In this document: positions 1 to 11,160 of the stretch, piece by piece
How the letters are laid out: every line of letters begins with the position of its first letter
Numbering within the stretch: the stretch's first letter is position 1
Source: Hofstenia miamia
Lineage: Eukaryota; Xenacoelomorpha; Acoela; Hofsteniidae
Assembly (NCBI GenBank): GCA_900660155.1
Contig: CABFPE010000056.1
Location: 1,035,436-1,071,428 of the forward strand
Direction: 5' to 3'
Length of the DNA: 35,993 bases
Notes under the pieces: generated by a model
Databases searched by the model: none
Seen by the model: the letters and a program-made list of their open reading frames with translations, nothing else
What the model was told of the DNA's origin: nothing
Translations under genes and position numbers: made by a program

Positions 1-179
1 CGTTTAAGGGCAGGTTTTATTGCATATTGTAGAATCTCGCCAACCTTCATACTAGTAATTCTGAACTAATTTAGGAGCTGCTATAACAATTGTTTCCTCC
101 TTATGTAGTACGGTAGGTGACAGACTCCAGTATCTGTCTCTCTTCTTTCTGTTCTATTGCTTTAGCCGTTATACAATTA

Positions 180-330
180 CTATATCATCAACTATTACTG
201 ATGCGAAACTAACGACTGTTGTTTTAGATCCAAGACACAAGACAGAGTGTACAAAGTACAGGGTACGCTACCCGACCTGCAACAAAGCACAAAAGAGGAA
301 TTGAAGAACTACGCTATAACGAGTATTTCC
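180..330 (+). pseudogene. Possible hAT transposase remnant at the left edge
   Basis: The plus strand reads STITDAKLTTVVLDPRHKTE through 224-241. LDPRxK, following a hydrophobic strand, is a characteristic hAT transposase word upstream of the dimerisation domain. The frame stops near 298, and an EELKNYAI-like continuation is in another frame. No C-terminal dimerisation block was seen downstream. One short motif is thin evidence. Confidence 0.3.
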
Positions 331-805
331 ATACGAAGCCGACACATCGATAGAGACACCAACCACAATTCAGATGACTCAGTGTAATGGAAGTGTGTGT
401 GGAAGGACAATAGTGATAATGCTTGATACCTTATTAATTTAGTGTATTGATTGTTCTTGTTATCAATGAGGTCGTTTAATAAAGAGATCTCGCAACCGGG
501 GTGCAATAGCTTGTTATGAGTTCGTACATATAATAACCTTACATATAAGTTTATGAGTTCATACCTGGAATACATGTGAACAATCAATACGGTCACAGCA
601 AAAGGGGGTAATTGATAGTCAGTCAGTCTACTAGAAATTATATGTAATAAACAACATCCAAGATAATGCAAAGAGATCTTGGGGTTCCATAATTTCCGTG
701 ATGTAAACAGATGTAATAACATAATGTAATAATAGTTGTAACATGAACAACGAACGATAGGAAAGCTAATACGAGTAAAAGCCCCTATTCCTACACCTAA
801 CCTAA

Positions 806-886
806 GAGCTTCTCGGGTAAGCACCGGCTATACACTTCACCCGTTAACTGGATCCGTGAACCACCGTCTTGAATACCCGAGAGCTC
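806..886. repeat. Short GC-rich inverted repeat
   Basis: GAGCTTCTCGGGTA (806-819) and TACCCGAGAGCTC (874-886) are complementary apart from one extra base, with a 54-base spacer. It stands out against AT-rich surroundings and could be a transposon subterminal hairpin. No tRNA fold was found in it. Confidence 0.5.
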
Positions 887-899
887 GAACGTTTAGCTT

Positions 900-3190
900 T
901 CCATTGTATTAATTAAGATAACCTGATACAAAAGAAGTAAAGTAAATCCAGTAAATTAGTTTCATCAACAAAATGATTGATTACACACTTTTTATAGTAA
1001 AAGAATTAACAACAATCAAATATTTAACCAGTACCTGTTAATTCTGCTAATTCCACTTGTTTACAATTCCGAACGTTTAAATTTCTGTTCGTCTGCCGAT
1101 TACGCAATTCTAACTTAATTAGCAGTAGCGATCTAGTCTAATGCCGTTTCGCCAAATTAATTAATATCAAAAGATTACTGCATTATAAATTTACAAAAAT
1201 AACTAATTAATCTTATGCATATGTTTTTACAATTAATATTTTATTTCAATATTCAGTCTTGGTTTCTTCTTTCTTTTTTCTCAATTTGACCACATATGCT
1301 AAGATTACGATTATGTTACAATATTTTTAATTATCGATAGTTCTTTCTCAATAATATTGGTTTCGTAATCATTGAGAAATTGCAGAATAATATCATTTTT
1401 CTTTGAATTTAAGAGGTTATAAATGATTGCATTACTACCATCAATATTTTTGATAATTTCTTCGATATCACCTACTAATTTTTTACATTCTTTGGCATTT
1501 AGTTTGCCCTCTTTTTGTTATAATAGTTTGCTTGACAGTGATTTTTGATTTGCGGTTGGTGAAACTTTTGGGGTATATTTATCAGGGGGAGACTTGAGGT
1601 ACTATCGCTTAGATAATCCAAAAATTCCTTCTCAATTTTAGAAATTAAATTGGAGCATTCAATGTTGTATTGATTTGATGCTTCGAATTCATAAATTACA
1701 AATCCTAAATTTATAAGTGAATTTAATAGATTGGTAAGTCTTTTCTTTGCAGGACCTTTAATAGATTGGAAATAAGCACTATGCAAAACATAATATGTAT
1801 TAAATGCTAAATATGAGAATTGCAACTTATCTAAACTTTCCCTCCCAACTCTTTTTTTCAACGCATTTCTTACTGAGCTCAGCTTTTTTTAAATATATAA
1901 ATCAAAATCAAATTTTTCTAGCTAACTACTGTGATGTCTTTTATAGTGTTCTTAAGCAACACATTAGAATTTCACTGCCTTATTGTAATGTCCAGGCCTG
2001 TAGAGTCCTCACTAAAAATGAACACCTTAAATCTTCCATGATTACTATATGTATATTACATAAGTAAAAAGTGTTTGATGTATTTGTTATATTGTACAGT
2101 GCTTAAATTATGTATTCTAAAACTGAAAAATTAGATAAAAGTAATATAAACATGATGATTGTTGAATTTGCAATTAAATTTTCCTAAAAATTGCAAAAAT
2201 TACCTCATTACTATTTCATATGCTTTGCAATTGGTAAATTTGATTAATATTCTTCTAATACAGTTAACAAAATTGTTTACTACTACAACTAGATACATTA
2301 CTCAAGTTCAACAGTGAAAAAATACAAATATGCAAATAAAAAGTATATATTGTGTCTATATTTTAATAAGCTTTGCAGAAGTTCCAGTCCTGTTTACTTC
2401 ATTAAAGATCTTTTCATTGAAGACAACTTCTAAACAAATGTGGTAACGTACAATTATAAAATATCACGTGATAACTACATCGAAATTACTAATGCTAGTT
2501 TCGAGCAATTGGCAATAGCGTGCGTATATTACTAAGGCTAACATGTTTAACAAAACTGTAAGAAATTCAATATCTTTGTAATAGAAATACAAATTAACGT
2601 GCAGTTAGTAGGTTCCTTCTAATATTCTTAAAAACACTAGCATAATATAGATATTGGCATTATTGATCTATGGTTAATATTTTACAAAACATAGAAATGG
2701 ACATAAGCCGAAAATTCTCAAGTCCAGCCAAGAAATCTGCACCACCTGCCCTATTCTAATTAAGGCCAATTTGACCAAAAAAACCTCAATTTATCGGTTT
2801 GCAAGGCCAATGTTGGGTATCTGAGAAATTTATAATATAAAATTGAAAAACATAAACTGAATGTAGACAGAATTTAACAAATTAATGAAAAAATTCAAAC
2901 TTAGAAATTGCTTATAACATATATGCAGCATTCAAGCCGACTTTACTGAATTTGTTTGCGGTAATTTGGTCCTAGCCCGGTACTGCCAATTTCCATCTGA
3001 CAAAATGTGCTATATAATCATTCAAAAAAACTAATGTAGAACAAACTTTTATTATTGAATTGGCTGCAATCAGCTTTGATCTTGTGAGTTCGAGTATTTT
3101 AGGTAGTCTTTAAATATTAATCTAATACCAAAAATTTTTTTCCAAATTTAGAATGATTTTTAGAGTCTGACACTCAATAATGAAGGATTT
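900..3190. other. AT-rich stretch without a recognised gene
   Basis: The only noteworthy frame is on the minus strand at 1499-1861 (120 codons), Leu/Lys/Asn-rich and probably helical; reading on below 1499 in another frame also looks helical (KNIDGSNAIIYNLLN). It may be a broken gene of a mobile element, but no family was recognised. Nothing else is supportable. Confidence 0.4.
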
Positions 3191-3195
3191 GATTT

Positions 3196-3350
3196 TTGAT
3201 ATTAGCACGAGGTGGATATCGTACTAGTTTCGAGCACCGAGTTGGGGATTCGAGTCAGCACCGTTTATGGGCACTGTGTCTTGTGTCTGCACAATCTGAC
3301 ACAGTGGTTAATCCGATGCGGGCTGTATATTAATTACAACCTTTGATGCT
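3196..3350 (+). mobile_element. tRNA-derived SINE
   Basis: An RNA polymerase III-type internal promoter can be read: A box-like TAGCACGAGGTGG at 3203-3215 and B box-like GGATTCGAGTC at 3246-3256, about 43 bp apart, as in a tRNA gene. The sequence between (ggatatcgtactagtttcgagcaccgagttggg) has the rhythm of tRNA-derived SINE heads. Both boxes depart slightly from consensus, and no clean cloverleaf acceptor stem is present, so it is a SINE rather than a tRNA gene. The body downstream (gcactgtgtcttgtgtctgcac) gives no clear family name. Confidence 0.5.
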
Positions 3351-3793
3351 GTCAAACAAAAAGGCTAGTAGAAGCGCTCTTATTTGTAAGCGAAAAGTTA
3401 TTCTTTTCATTCAGCAGTGATGTTTGTGATGAATGCAAACTAAAAGCGCAATCTAGATATTAGATTTTTTAAGTCGTATTTTTGAATAAATTTGTATTAA
3501 ATTGAAAATTCGAGCACAATCGTTTGCTTTGCTATGAGGAATTACATACAAAGTTGACGACGAATTTCTTGGGAATTTAATGCGCTGTCCAGCTTTGTTG
3601 GTAGCGATTCAGAGAAGGTTGGCTTAGCTGTGAAATTTCAAGTAGTAGATATTGTTTAAGAACAAAATCATATGGTTCTAAAATATTCTTGAACAGTACT
3701 GGTACGCTTAACCTTAGATAGCCTGGTGTTCCTTAACAAGGATAAACAGGCTTTCCAAATTTTCAAAGAACTTTCTCCAAGCCTATTAGGATA

Positions 3794-3996
3794 CAGGGGC
3801 GTACTCAAGATTTTCTCACGGGGGACATCTTAATCAGGACTAAAATATTGAGAAAATAGGCCCTCAAAAATGCCTTTCACAGCCTTATATTTAAAATTTT
3901 TGAATTTAATTACCGAAAATTTTTGAAATTTAGCTAGTCAAATCCCTATTGAAAACCTGACGGTGGGACACTCCACCACCCTTGCGTACGCCACTG
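3794..3996. mobile_element. Small hAT-like MITE nested in the older repeat, 203 bp
   Basis: It begins CAGGGGCGTACTCAAG and ends CTTGCGTACGCCACTG, imperfect inverted repeats with the common CAGTGGCGTA-type terminus. Flanking octamers TTAGGATA (3786-3793) and GTAGGAAA (3997-4004) match at 6 of 8 positions, as an aged 8-bp target duplication would. It has no coding capacity. Confidence 0.6.
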
Positions 3997-4171
3997 GTAG
4001 GAAATATGGAAATCGTTTACCATTGGCATATCTATTCAGTAAAAGCGCTTGACTCTAATGTTGGAAATTTCTATTCTATGGAAGTGTATTGCTGTGGCTG
4101 AAATAGTTGAAGAAATCAATTATTTTCATTGAAAATTTTGAATTTTTAAGAAAGAGATAAGTTCCCTCAAT

Positions 4172-4310
4172 CAGTGGCGTATGCAAAGCAGGCGACATGG
4201 ACTATCCCCCTCTCAGGTTTTCAAAATTGATTTGGTTACTCACTTGTTCATGACTAAGATTTCCCGCTCGTCAAGAACACCGCGCACGCTCTGCTCTCCA
4301 CAACGAAGGT
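4172..4310. mobile_element. hAT-like terminal segment CAGTGGCGTATGC
   Basis: It starts CAGTGGCGTATGCAAAGCAGG and, a little inside, reads CCCCCTCTCAGGTTTTC, like the left end of the element at 31127 (CAGTGGCGTCAAGTCTGG ... CCCCCTCCCCCGTTTTC). No matching right terminus or target duplication was identified, so it is either a truncated insertion or an internal part of a rearranged copy. Confidence 0.4.
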
Positions 4311-4640
4311 TCATGTAATTATAACGGATAGAGCCCATGGAAACAATGAAGAACTTTAACTACTTCTTCATATGCGAATAAATTTCCCAAACCTATTGAG
4401 GCGTGCCTTGCGCAGTCAGAGGTCCCGCCAACCTCAATAGAACAGTGCCGAGTCATGGGTTAAGAGCGAAAATGAAATATGAGACTCTACTCTATCCACT
4501 GCTGCTTTTAGCTTTTTCGTATGTTTATTAGTTTTTGAAGTATATGTATTCAAATATTTTTTCCAGAACCATAAAATCATTTAAAAAATTCCCAAGCAGG
4601 TTATGCGGTTAAACAGAAGGGTGTTCCAGGAATATTGAAT

Positions 4641-5843
4641 TTTTTTACGACTTGGCTATTCGAAATTAGGTTTACAAAATATTAAATGACGGTATTATTT
4701 CAGGTGGAAGATTCATAGCAACCAACAAATTATTCAATTCTTTTGATTTAAAGTTATATTATTTCCAAAAATCAGTCATTACTAATAATCTAAAAAATTG
4801 CAATTAAGCTTAATGAAAATTTCATAGTAGCAATAGTAGACATATTCGATTAACTATAAGCTTCTATATAATTAAAAGATACAAGCAGAGAGAAGGACTT
4901 GTGTATGTTTCTAATATATTAATTATGATTAATAACAGACTGGTTTTTTTTTCAAAAATAACAAACAAATGCGCATTAATAAATTATAGTAGTATTTCAA
5001 GCTACTAACCTGAATATTGTCTTTTGTGCCTAAAATCAGTGTTGCAATTCATCAATTATAACATGAATCTATAAATTATTTCATTTGTTCAATTGGATTT
5101 AAAATTAAAGTCATGAAAATTTCAGAATAGCATTTCATTATTTCAAGAAATTAATTTTAATTGTCAAACGTTAAAAGAAAACATTTAAAAATTAGGTAGT
5201 TTTTCTTTAAATATTGCAACAATAAAGTAAACATTTCTAATCAAATTTGCTTAATAATTCAAGGAAAATTGAAATCATGCTGAACAAACGAGTGCAAACC
5301 AACATATATTGTATGCAGTTACTAAGATTACAATTAGTTCTAAAAACTAATGAAATAACAAAATACTTTATCTGATGTAAATATATATATATATATATAT
5401 CTATATATATATATATAAAGTTCAGACAAAATCCTAGATAATTTCAATAGCATTAACATTTTCCAGAAGAAATACTTCTTTTCCTGAGAATTGTAAAATA
5501 AACTTATGTAAAGCGATTTACATGTATATATTCTTTGATTTTCTTTTGCATGGGAAAAAACTGGCATATGGTTGCCCTTTTAAAAAAGACCGCCATATTT
5601 TATAATTGGTGGTGTGGAACCTTAGCATTTTTACTTCCATTATCAGCTAATTCTGTATTTGAATAATGTTTTACAGATTCGTCTTTTTTCTATTCAAACT
5701 ACAATTTATTAATATTTTCTTGTGTAAGTAACTGATCTAAATATTTACAACACATTTAAGCATTATTATTGTATCCAATGAATATTGTTTTAGGATAATT
5801 TATACACAGTCAAAAAGATCCATGTCATGAAATTTTTGGTCTA
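4641..5843. other. AT-rich stretch with a (TA)n microsatellite
   Basis: No gene seen. An alternating TA tract lies at about 5381-5417, interrupted by one C. Confidence 0.6.
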
Positions 5844-7250
5844 TTGGAACCACTGAAATATAATGTTTTGCCAATGTATCTGGATGTAGGCAAGTTATTT
5901 CACTACCTAAAGAGAATTAAAACTGAATCGTATCTTGAAACGGCAGTACCTGTTGCTATAGAAGTAGTCTCTATGGGAAACTGCAACAATTCCTACTATA
6001 TCAGAGCAAAGTGTTTGACAGGCAGCTGTAAAATTCATGAAGGAAGTACGAGAGGCTCAACGAAGTCCTCCAAACAATAAACTTGAGAAAGTAACAGCAA
6101 AACTTAATGATTTGTTTGACACATGCTCTTGCAAACATGATAACTTAGCAAATTGCTGCTGCCTTAGAGAAATGAAACTACCTGTCCTTGAACGAGCATT
6201 TTTGAATGACCAAAGAAATGAGTGCAGTGGTATTATAGGTGTCACAGACAAAAGAAATTCTGCTCTAATGCAAAAGCGAATGAAACGGAAATTACCTCAG
6301 AATACTTCCTTATGTGAAAGAGAAATTGTATAAGCTGACGATTATATTGAGCCTAATGAAAATCTTTAATCTGATGTTACATCAAGTGAAGAAAGCCTAT
6401 CGAGCCAATGTAATTTTTCCTCAAATCGCACAATAAGAAATCAATATAAAAATCTACCAAGCAAAGCATTCAAGCTAAGAAGTTTCAATGGAGAGATTGG
6501 TTCATATTTGGAGAAATGTATGCAATATCTCTTTTATAATTCTGAAAAAATTGAAACAAATTTTGACTTTGGTGAACTAAAAAATTTAAGCTCTGATCAA
6601 AAGTATTTCTTTGACATGGTAATGAGCATATTCAGTGGAGTACTTTTACTTGGCTTAGAAAGTCGATCGCCAGGAAAAATGGTGCAGTCCCATTGGTTAG
6701 CATTAACTAATAGTTTACTACGACTGTATGTGGGAACTAGCAATGCAAATGACAAATTTTACATAATGGTCAAATTGGTAATGACCTCGTATGCTCCTGT
6801 TTGGTTTGCAATCAAAGGATTTTGGAATGCATCGCCCATCTTCATTTACTTCTGATGACAACTTGAAATCTACCAGTCCGAATCTGTTTCCAAGCAGATA
6901 AATTCCTGCAAAGAAATTTATTTTCAGCACATGTTGAACATCTTTTGTTAGCCATGCTTAAAGAAGACGAGCAGCATGAAGAATAACTTTGGCACGAAAA
7001 GAAGAAATTCCAAATCGACAGTTTAAAGTACGAAAACTGAATCTAACTGCAGAGATCTACTATGAAAAGCGAGAGCCAAGATGTGAGCCAGTACTAAGCA
7101 AGGACATTGCCAATGAATCTCTCATCTCATTTGTTAATAAAGGGTTCATGCGCAACATAAACATCCCTGCATTTCCTTGTCAGAACTAAGTTACTGAACA
7201 CTTGGTAAACCTTGTCACTGAATCTTATAGTAAAGGGTTAAGAATCCTGA
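5844..7250 (+). pseudogene. Decayed member of a multicopy, transposon-like protein family of unknown function
   Basis: Pieces in shifting frames follow one another: 5844-6080 (PMYLDVGKLFHYLKRI), 6037-6333 (LFDTCSCKHDNLANCCC, then KLPVLERAFLNDQR and MQKRMKRK), 6508-6855 (SSDQKYFFDMVMSI, SHWLALTNSLLRLYVG, APVWFAIKGFW), about 6925-6960 (HVEHLLLAML) and 6989-7189 (RQFKVRKLNLTAEIYYE, ANESLISFVNKGFMRN, NIPAFPC). The order and words agree with a repetitive hypothetical protein I recall from arthropod genomes, including a Cys-rich knuckle and an IPxFPC block. No catalytic domain is identified in it. Stops and frameshifts show this copy is dead. The family name is not known to me. Confidence 0.55.
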
Positions 7251-8109
7251 GATGGTTGTATTTGAACAAAGCTTAAATGAAGAAAAATTATGCCCCAATA
7301 TGATTCTAAAACTCAATTTCGATGTTTACATTATTTGTACATACATATTATATAGCCATTCCTTAAGATTATGTATGTTAAGATGTATTTGCAATTTTCA
7401 TTATTTCTCAATAACATAAATTCTACTAACTTTCACATTTGTGAAGTATATGCAGTGAAAAGTCGCAGTAAAAAAATTGAAGTAAAGTTGGAATAACCGA
7501 AGAAAATTTTTCGATTATTTTGAAATTCTTATAAGAAATATAACAGTTGAATACATGTATATTAAGTAAACTATGTAGTTTTATCTTCATAAATTGTCGC
7601 ATACTTACATTATTACAAACATCGCTACTTTTTCACAATTTTCTTACCCATAATAATAATATTCTTCAATATTTTAAGGAAAAGGTTAAGCAAAGTGCGA
7701 AGAACTCTCCTAACCATAATTTTTGTTGATGAGAACATTTCTACAGTGATATGAAAATGGTTAAAATGGTTTCACAGATAATATAATTTTGTAATGAGTC
7801 AAAAGCGCATATGATACATGTATGTATGCTTTGCAATTATATTGAGAATAACCGTAAATTGGGAAATGCTTAATCAGAACAAAAACTGTTCTTTACCTCA
7901 AAAGAAAATTACTTAAATGTTAGCCTTGAAATTTAAATTAATTCCTTGCAGAAATGATTGTAAGATTTTGTGAATAAGTTCAGAGGCAATAAAATGAAAA
8001 TATTTTTCAATTATTTATACAATTTATGTTTAATGTTTCTTCATTTGCCTATATCGAAGTCATTAAGTAAATGAAAGAATTTTACTTGTAAATATTAAAC
8101 AACTAAAAA
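7251..8109. other. AT-rich stretch downstream of the phospho-lyase gene
   Basis: It probably includes the 3' untranslated region of the minus-strand gene at its right end. The plus-strand open frame at 7547-7729 has no recognisable motif and is likely chance. Confidence 0.5.
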
Positions 8110-8299
8110 CTACCTCATATTCTGGAGATGGGGATTTTCGGATACGAGAAGTTTTGTGTTTTCAATTTCACTCATTATTTCATCTAGAGAGTTGCATATA
8201 TGATCCACGTTGGCCTTGGTTATACATAAAGGAGGCTTAAATTTCAAAATGTTCCGATAAAATCCGTCTGCATTCAATAAAATATTTTTGTCCTTCATT
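8110..8299 (-). CDS. Phospho-lyase gene, last exon found
   Basis: 190 bp; acceptor ttttttag|A, entering after two bases of a codon. It encodes MKDKNILLNADGFYRNILKF, then KPPLCITKANVDHICNSLDE and an acidic helix ending SENPHLQNMR before TAG at 8110-8112. The NADG, RNILKFKPP and C words are the C-terminal family signature. The end reads ATGAG|GTAG, so the last codons could be a stop or a splice donor into another C-terminal exon; vertebrate ETNPPL has a longer variable tail. An ATTAAA-type polyadenylation hexamer is present on the minus strand at about 8026-8031. Confidence 0.88.
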
Positions 8300-8355
8300 C
8301 TAAAAAATATTTTCAATCAAACATTATATATATACGCACAGCATATCATTGTAAA

Positions 8356-8359
<4 letters not shown>

Positions 8360-8390
<31 letters not shown>

Positions 8391-8400
8391 TAATATTTTA
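8360..8400. repeat. (TA)n microsatellite at the exon 7 / intron junction
   Basis: A nearly pure TA tract occupies the position where the exon 7 donor is expected on the minus strand. On that strand no GT occurs between the EPATEYI codons and about 8336. Confidence 0.9.
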
Positions 8401-8404
8401 TATA

Positions 8405-8760
8405 TATTCTGTTGCAGGTTCACGAGTATTTCGATCTACGACCAAATCAACACCGATCATTAAACCAGCACATCGCACCTGCCCAATCAATTCCAGGCCT
8501 GGGGCCCAATTTATTTAAACATTTTTCCATGTAAGCACCGATCTGTGCAGCTCTCTGCATTAGGTTTTCATTTTTAACAACATGCAGAACAGCCAACCCA
8601 ATTGCGCAGGATACTGGATTGCCAGCGAAGGTATTGAAATATTCAACCTTTAGACTTGCGCTAATTTCTTTTGTTGTTACCACAACAGATAATGGATGTC
8701 CATTTCCAATTGGTTTTCCGATTGTCACAATATCAGGAACAACATCTAAATTATATATTT
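8405..8760 (-). pseudogene. Phospho-lyase gene, exon 7: PLP lysine exon with a frameshift and lost donor
   Basis: The acceptor is either ccattag|AA (exon from 8760) or aatttag|AT (exon from 8745); both are phase 1. The second gives FQLHDVVPDIV, equal in spacing to the fly homologue as I recall it. It then reads [16 protein letters not shown] (Schiff-base Lys), [20 protein letters not shown] and a helix ending MEKCLNKLG. After this the family sequence continues in another frame as [20 protein letters not shown] and REPATEYI. The switch lies at the run 8501-8504 (GGGG on the plus strand): one base too many. After EYI there is no GT for about 70 bases, only a (TA)n tract. Both defects would abolish a normal transcript product if real. 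Confidence 0.88.
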
Positions 8761-8959
8761 CTAATGGCAATAGAAAATGAGTTAAGTCCACAGGGAACTC
8801 TTTGAGCTAGTAAGCTGATACACTGTTTGATAAATCAAATATACCGAAAACAAGAGAAATATACCGAAATGATAAAACAATAATTATTCAGGACACTCTG
8901 TATACACCCGAAAAAAATGAAGATTGCATAAATAAAGCTTAATGTAAATTACTAGATAG

Positions 8960-9100
8960 ATATCCGAGGCGTAGCCAGCCCAGGTAATGTAGATGGGGAA
9001 AGGAATAATATATAACAAATTTATTGCAATTTTCTCCTGGTTTCAATCTGAGAGAGGGCAGTGGCGGATCTAGGATTTTTTTAAAGGGGGTGACTTCTAA
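8960..9100. mobile_element. Solo transposon ends of CAGTGGCG type
   Basis: GGCGTAGCCAGCCCAGG with a G-rich follow-up near 8969, and CAGTGGCGGATCTAGG with AAGGGGG inside near 9059, both look like left ends of hAT-type non-autonomous elements. Their partners were not found nearby. They lie in the intron between exons 6 and 7. Confidence 0.35.
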
Positions 9101-9640
9101 ATATTAAAAATGGACAACAGGTAGTACATTCCCATGAAATTTAATAACACAATATGTAAAAATAGAATTATAACTATATTCAGTTAAAGAGATCAGAAGC
9201 TACTATAAGAAGCAGGAGTATGGACAGGAAAATTAAAAGAAACCTGAAACCTGTTTTAAATATGCATGAATGAATTTTGAGTTCACAGATATAGTAAAGA
9301 AGACCAAATTAGCTCTAGCTTCTTGACTGAAGTGACTTTTCATTTCAGCAGAGATGATATCAAGGAATGGAATGGCAACAACTATTTCCAGCATTCCCTC
9401 CCTAGCAGTGATAAAGCCCCATAACAACCATCACAATATCTTAAGTGGGTATTATATAAATGCAATTAATGTTTTGACAATTTGCATCAATCGATTTCCG
9501 TTTTTGCTTATTGATCTTTGTCATTTATGCTTATGTCATTTATAATATGATTATCCCTATACTCTATAATAGATTTTAGTGTTGTAAATGACAAATAATT
9601 GCAATAAATTAAAATAATTAATTGTTGAAAACTCCAATTA

Positions 9641-10467
9641 CTGTTAATTGATTACAGCAGAGCATAATAGACTGCAGAGCTAGAAATTTATTTTTCGACC
9701 ATCCCTATCAGTTGGGGGCATGGGGGGAAAAACGTGAGTTGGAATTTACATTCTTTAATTGCTTACGAAAAATTAATAATAATATATTAAGAAATTTCCC
9801 TTTAATGGAGACTTTACGCTATCTTACGCGCAAATCAATCATAAAAGATGATAGAATTTATAATGAACATCTACATCTAAATAAAAAATTTACAAGATAT
9901 TTAAACAACTGTATTGAAGCAATTATACAATATCAAAAACACTTCCTAACACTGTGCAGTAAATGTGTTGATGAAAAACATCTGTTATTTCATGCAGAAA
10001 ACCAAATAATACAATTTCACAAACAATTGAGAAACTTAATGAAAACATAATTCTCTAAGTAATGAATTAAAGAACTTTAAATTAAACTTAAATAAGAACG
10101 TTGATAATTTTCCTTCAAAAATAGAAAATACGGTGGGTGCTCATATAAAATAAAGATGAACCTTTTAAACAGAAAGGTATTATATTCAGGGTAAAAGAAT
10201 CAGAAAGAGTCACTAAGTTATAGTGCAAAGCTTACACAAGATAGAGAAAATATCAATTAAATTTTTTTACATCTTAAAATTGATTCAAATTGTATTACAG
10301 AATTCTTTCGAATTGGAAAATTACATTCTTCAGTTGATATTTCTTGTAGCACCGAATGAATTTGATCAAAATATTTTTGACTTTTTAATATCTCTACATG
10401 TACATTTAAATAAAAATATTTACTTTTCAATACATATCAATGGAAATAATTTTGATTTTATATATGC
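9641..10467 (+). repeat. Tandem repeat unit 1 with long open frames
   Basis: It is near-identical to 11161-12003 (offset 1520 bp at the start). Lower-identity similarity continues to the left (9531-9640 against 11051-11160, and a third diverged trace at 12258-12360). Open frames at 9712-10050 and 10223-10555 encode Lys/Asn/Ile/Leu-rich, probably helical protein. It lies in the intron between exons 6 and 7, opposite to the gene. The two copies differ by short indels; at the end of the first frame a one-base difference puts the copies in different frames. Confidence 0.85.
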
Positions 10468-10555
10468 TGTAAATTCGTCATTCATAGTTAATATACGCTC
10501 TACCGAGTTATTTCAAACATTATTATTTTTGAGAGAATTTTGTAAAAAAAGATAA
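9712..10555 (+). pseudogene. Degraded helical protein gene fragment, possibly retrovirus-like envelope-derived (unit 1)
   Basis: Two consecutive open frames of 112 and 110 codons are separated by about 170 bp in which an open stretch continues in another frame, so an originally longer gene broken by frameshifts is likely. The layout is a GAWG-like start, a Leu/Ile/Asn heptad-like helical region, and a second helical region ending in a short beta-rich part. In general character this resembles the fusion subunit of F-type envelope proteins of insect retroelements, but no diagnostic cleavage site or membrane anchor was identified. It could equally be another AT-rich helical protein. The breaks make it non-functional as it stands. 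Confidence 0.3.
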
Positions 10556-11160
10556 AAAATATGTTATTTAGAAAAAAACATGTTTTTTGTTTAATTCGGA
10601 AAAAAACGATTTCAACAGCAACCTGGCTATATTACAAATAAAATGTTGAAAATGCGCAGTTATACTCAAGTTCGACAAAAATATTAATCTATGCTCAATT
10701 TCGCATTATTTGAATTTTGTGGATTTTGGAAGATTGTATTTATTGAAATATCCATAAAAGGTTAGGAAAAATATATATTTCAAAATTAATGTGCATGATA
10801 ACAAGCGTATATGCCAGTTGGCTTACATGCCCAACATACGCATACATGTTTAATTTAAATGAACACAATGCCTGTACATTATGAATATGATGTAATGCAT
10901 TTTAAAGCGTAAGGCTAGATATGGGAATCTCACTAAAATTTGAAGCTAAAAAATTTCTTTAAAAAAATATGATAACACAACACATATAAATCGCGTAGTG
11001 ATTTTGGGCAATATTTCAGATTTTACTTTATTGATGTTGATTTTTAAGGCTCATGTCATTTAAAAGATGATTTTCCATTAAATTTATAATAGATTTTAAT
11101 TTTGTAAATGACAATTAATAGCATAAAGTTAAAAAAGTTAGTTGTCGAAAATTCAAATTA

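Larger units (their letters stand above)
3590..4640 (+). repeat. Old diverged relative of the 31127-32497 hAT-like element
   Basis: Several words align in order with the right half of the 31127-32497 element: tttctccaagccta, a gtgtggctgaa-like segment, gttcatgtaatt, aagaactttaa, cacattgaggtg/cctattgaggcg, tgtttattagtt, and the AT-rich end ttcagaaccataaaa. Identity is low and gapped. The copy is interrupted by a MITE at 3794-3996 and by a CAGTGGCGTATGC-starting segment at 4172. Its own right terminal repeat was not found. Confidence 0.5.

Noticed and set aside
309..824. 171-codon open frame on the minus strand
   Set aside because: It is the longest open frame but has no domain, signal or family word, and it overlaps plus-strand sequence that looks like decayed hAT transposase. 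It is treated as chance.
6850..6885. Hammerhead-like CTGATGA...GAAA at 6854
   Set aside because: No helix II pairing between the two boxes, and the words are explained by the decayed coding sequence.
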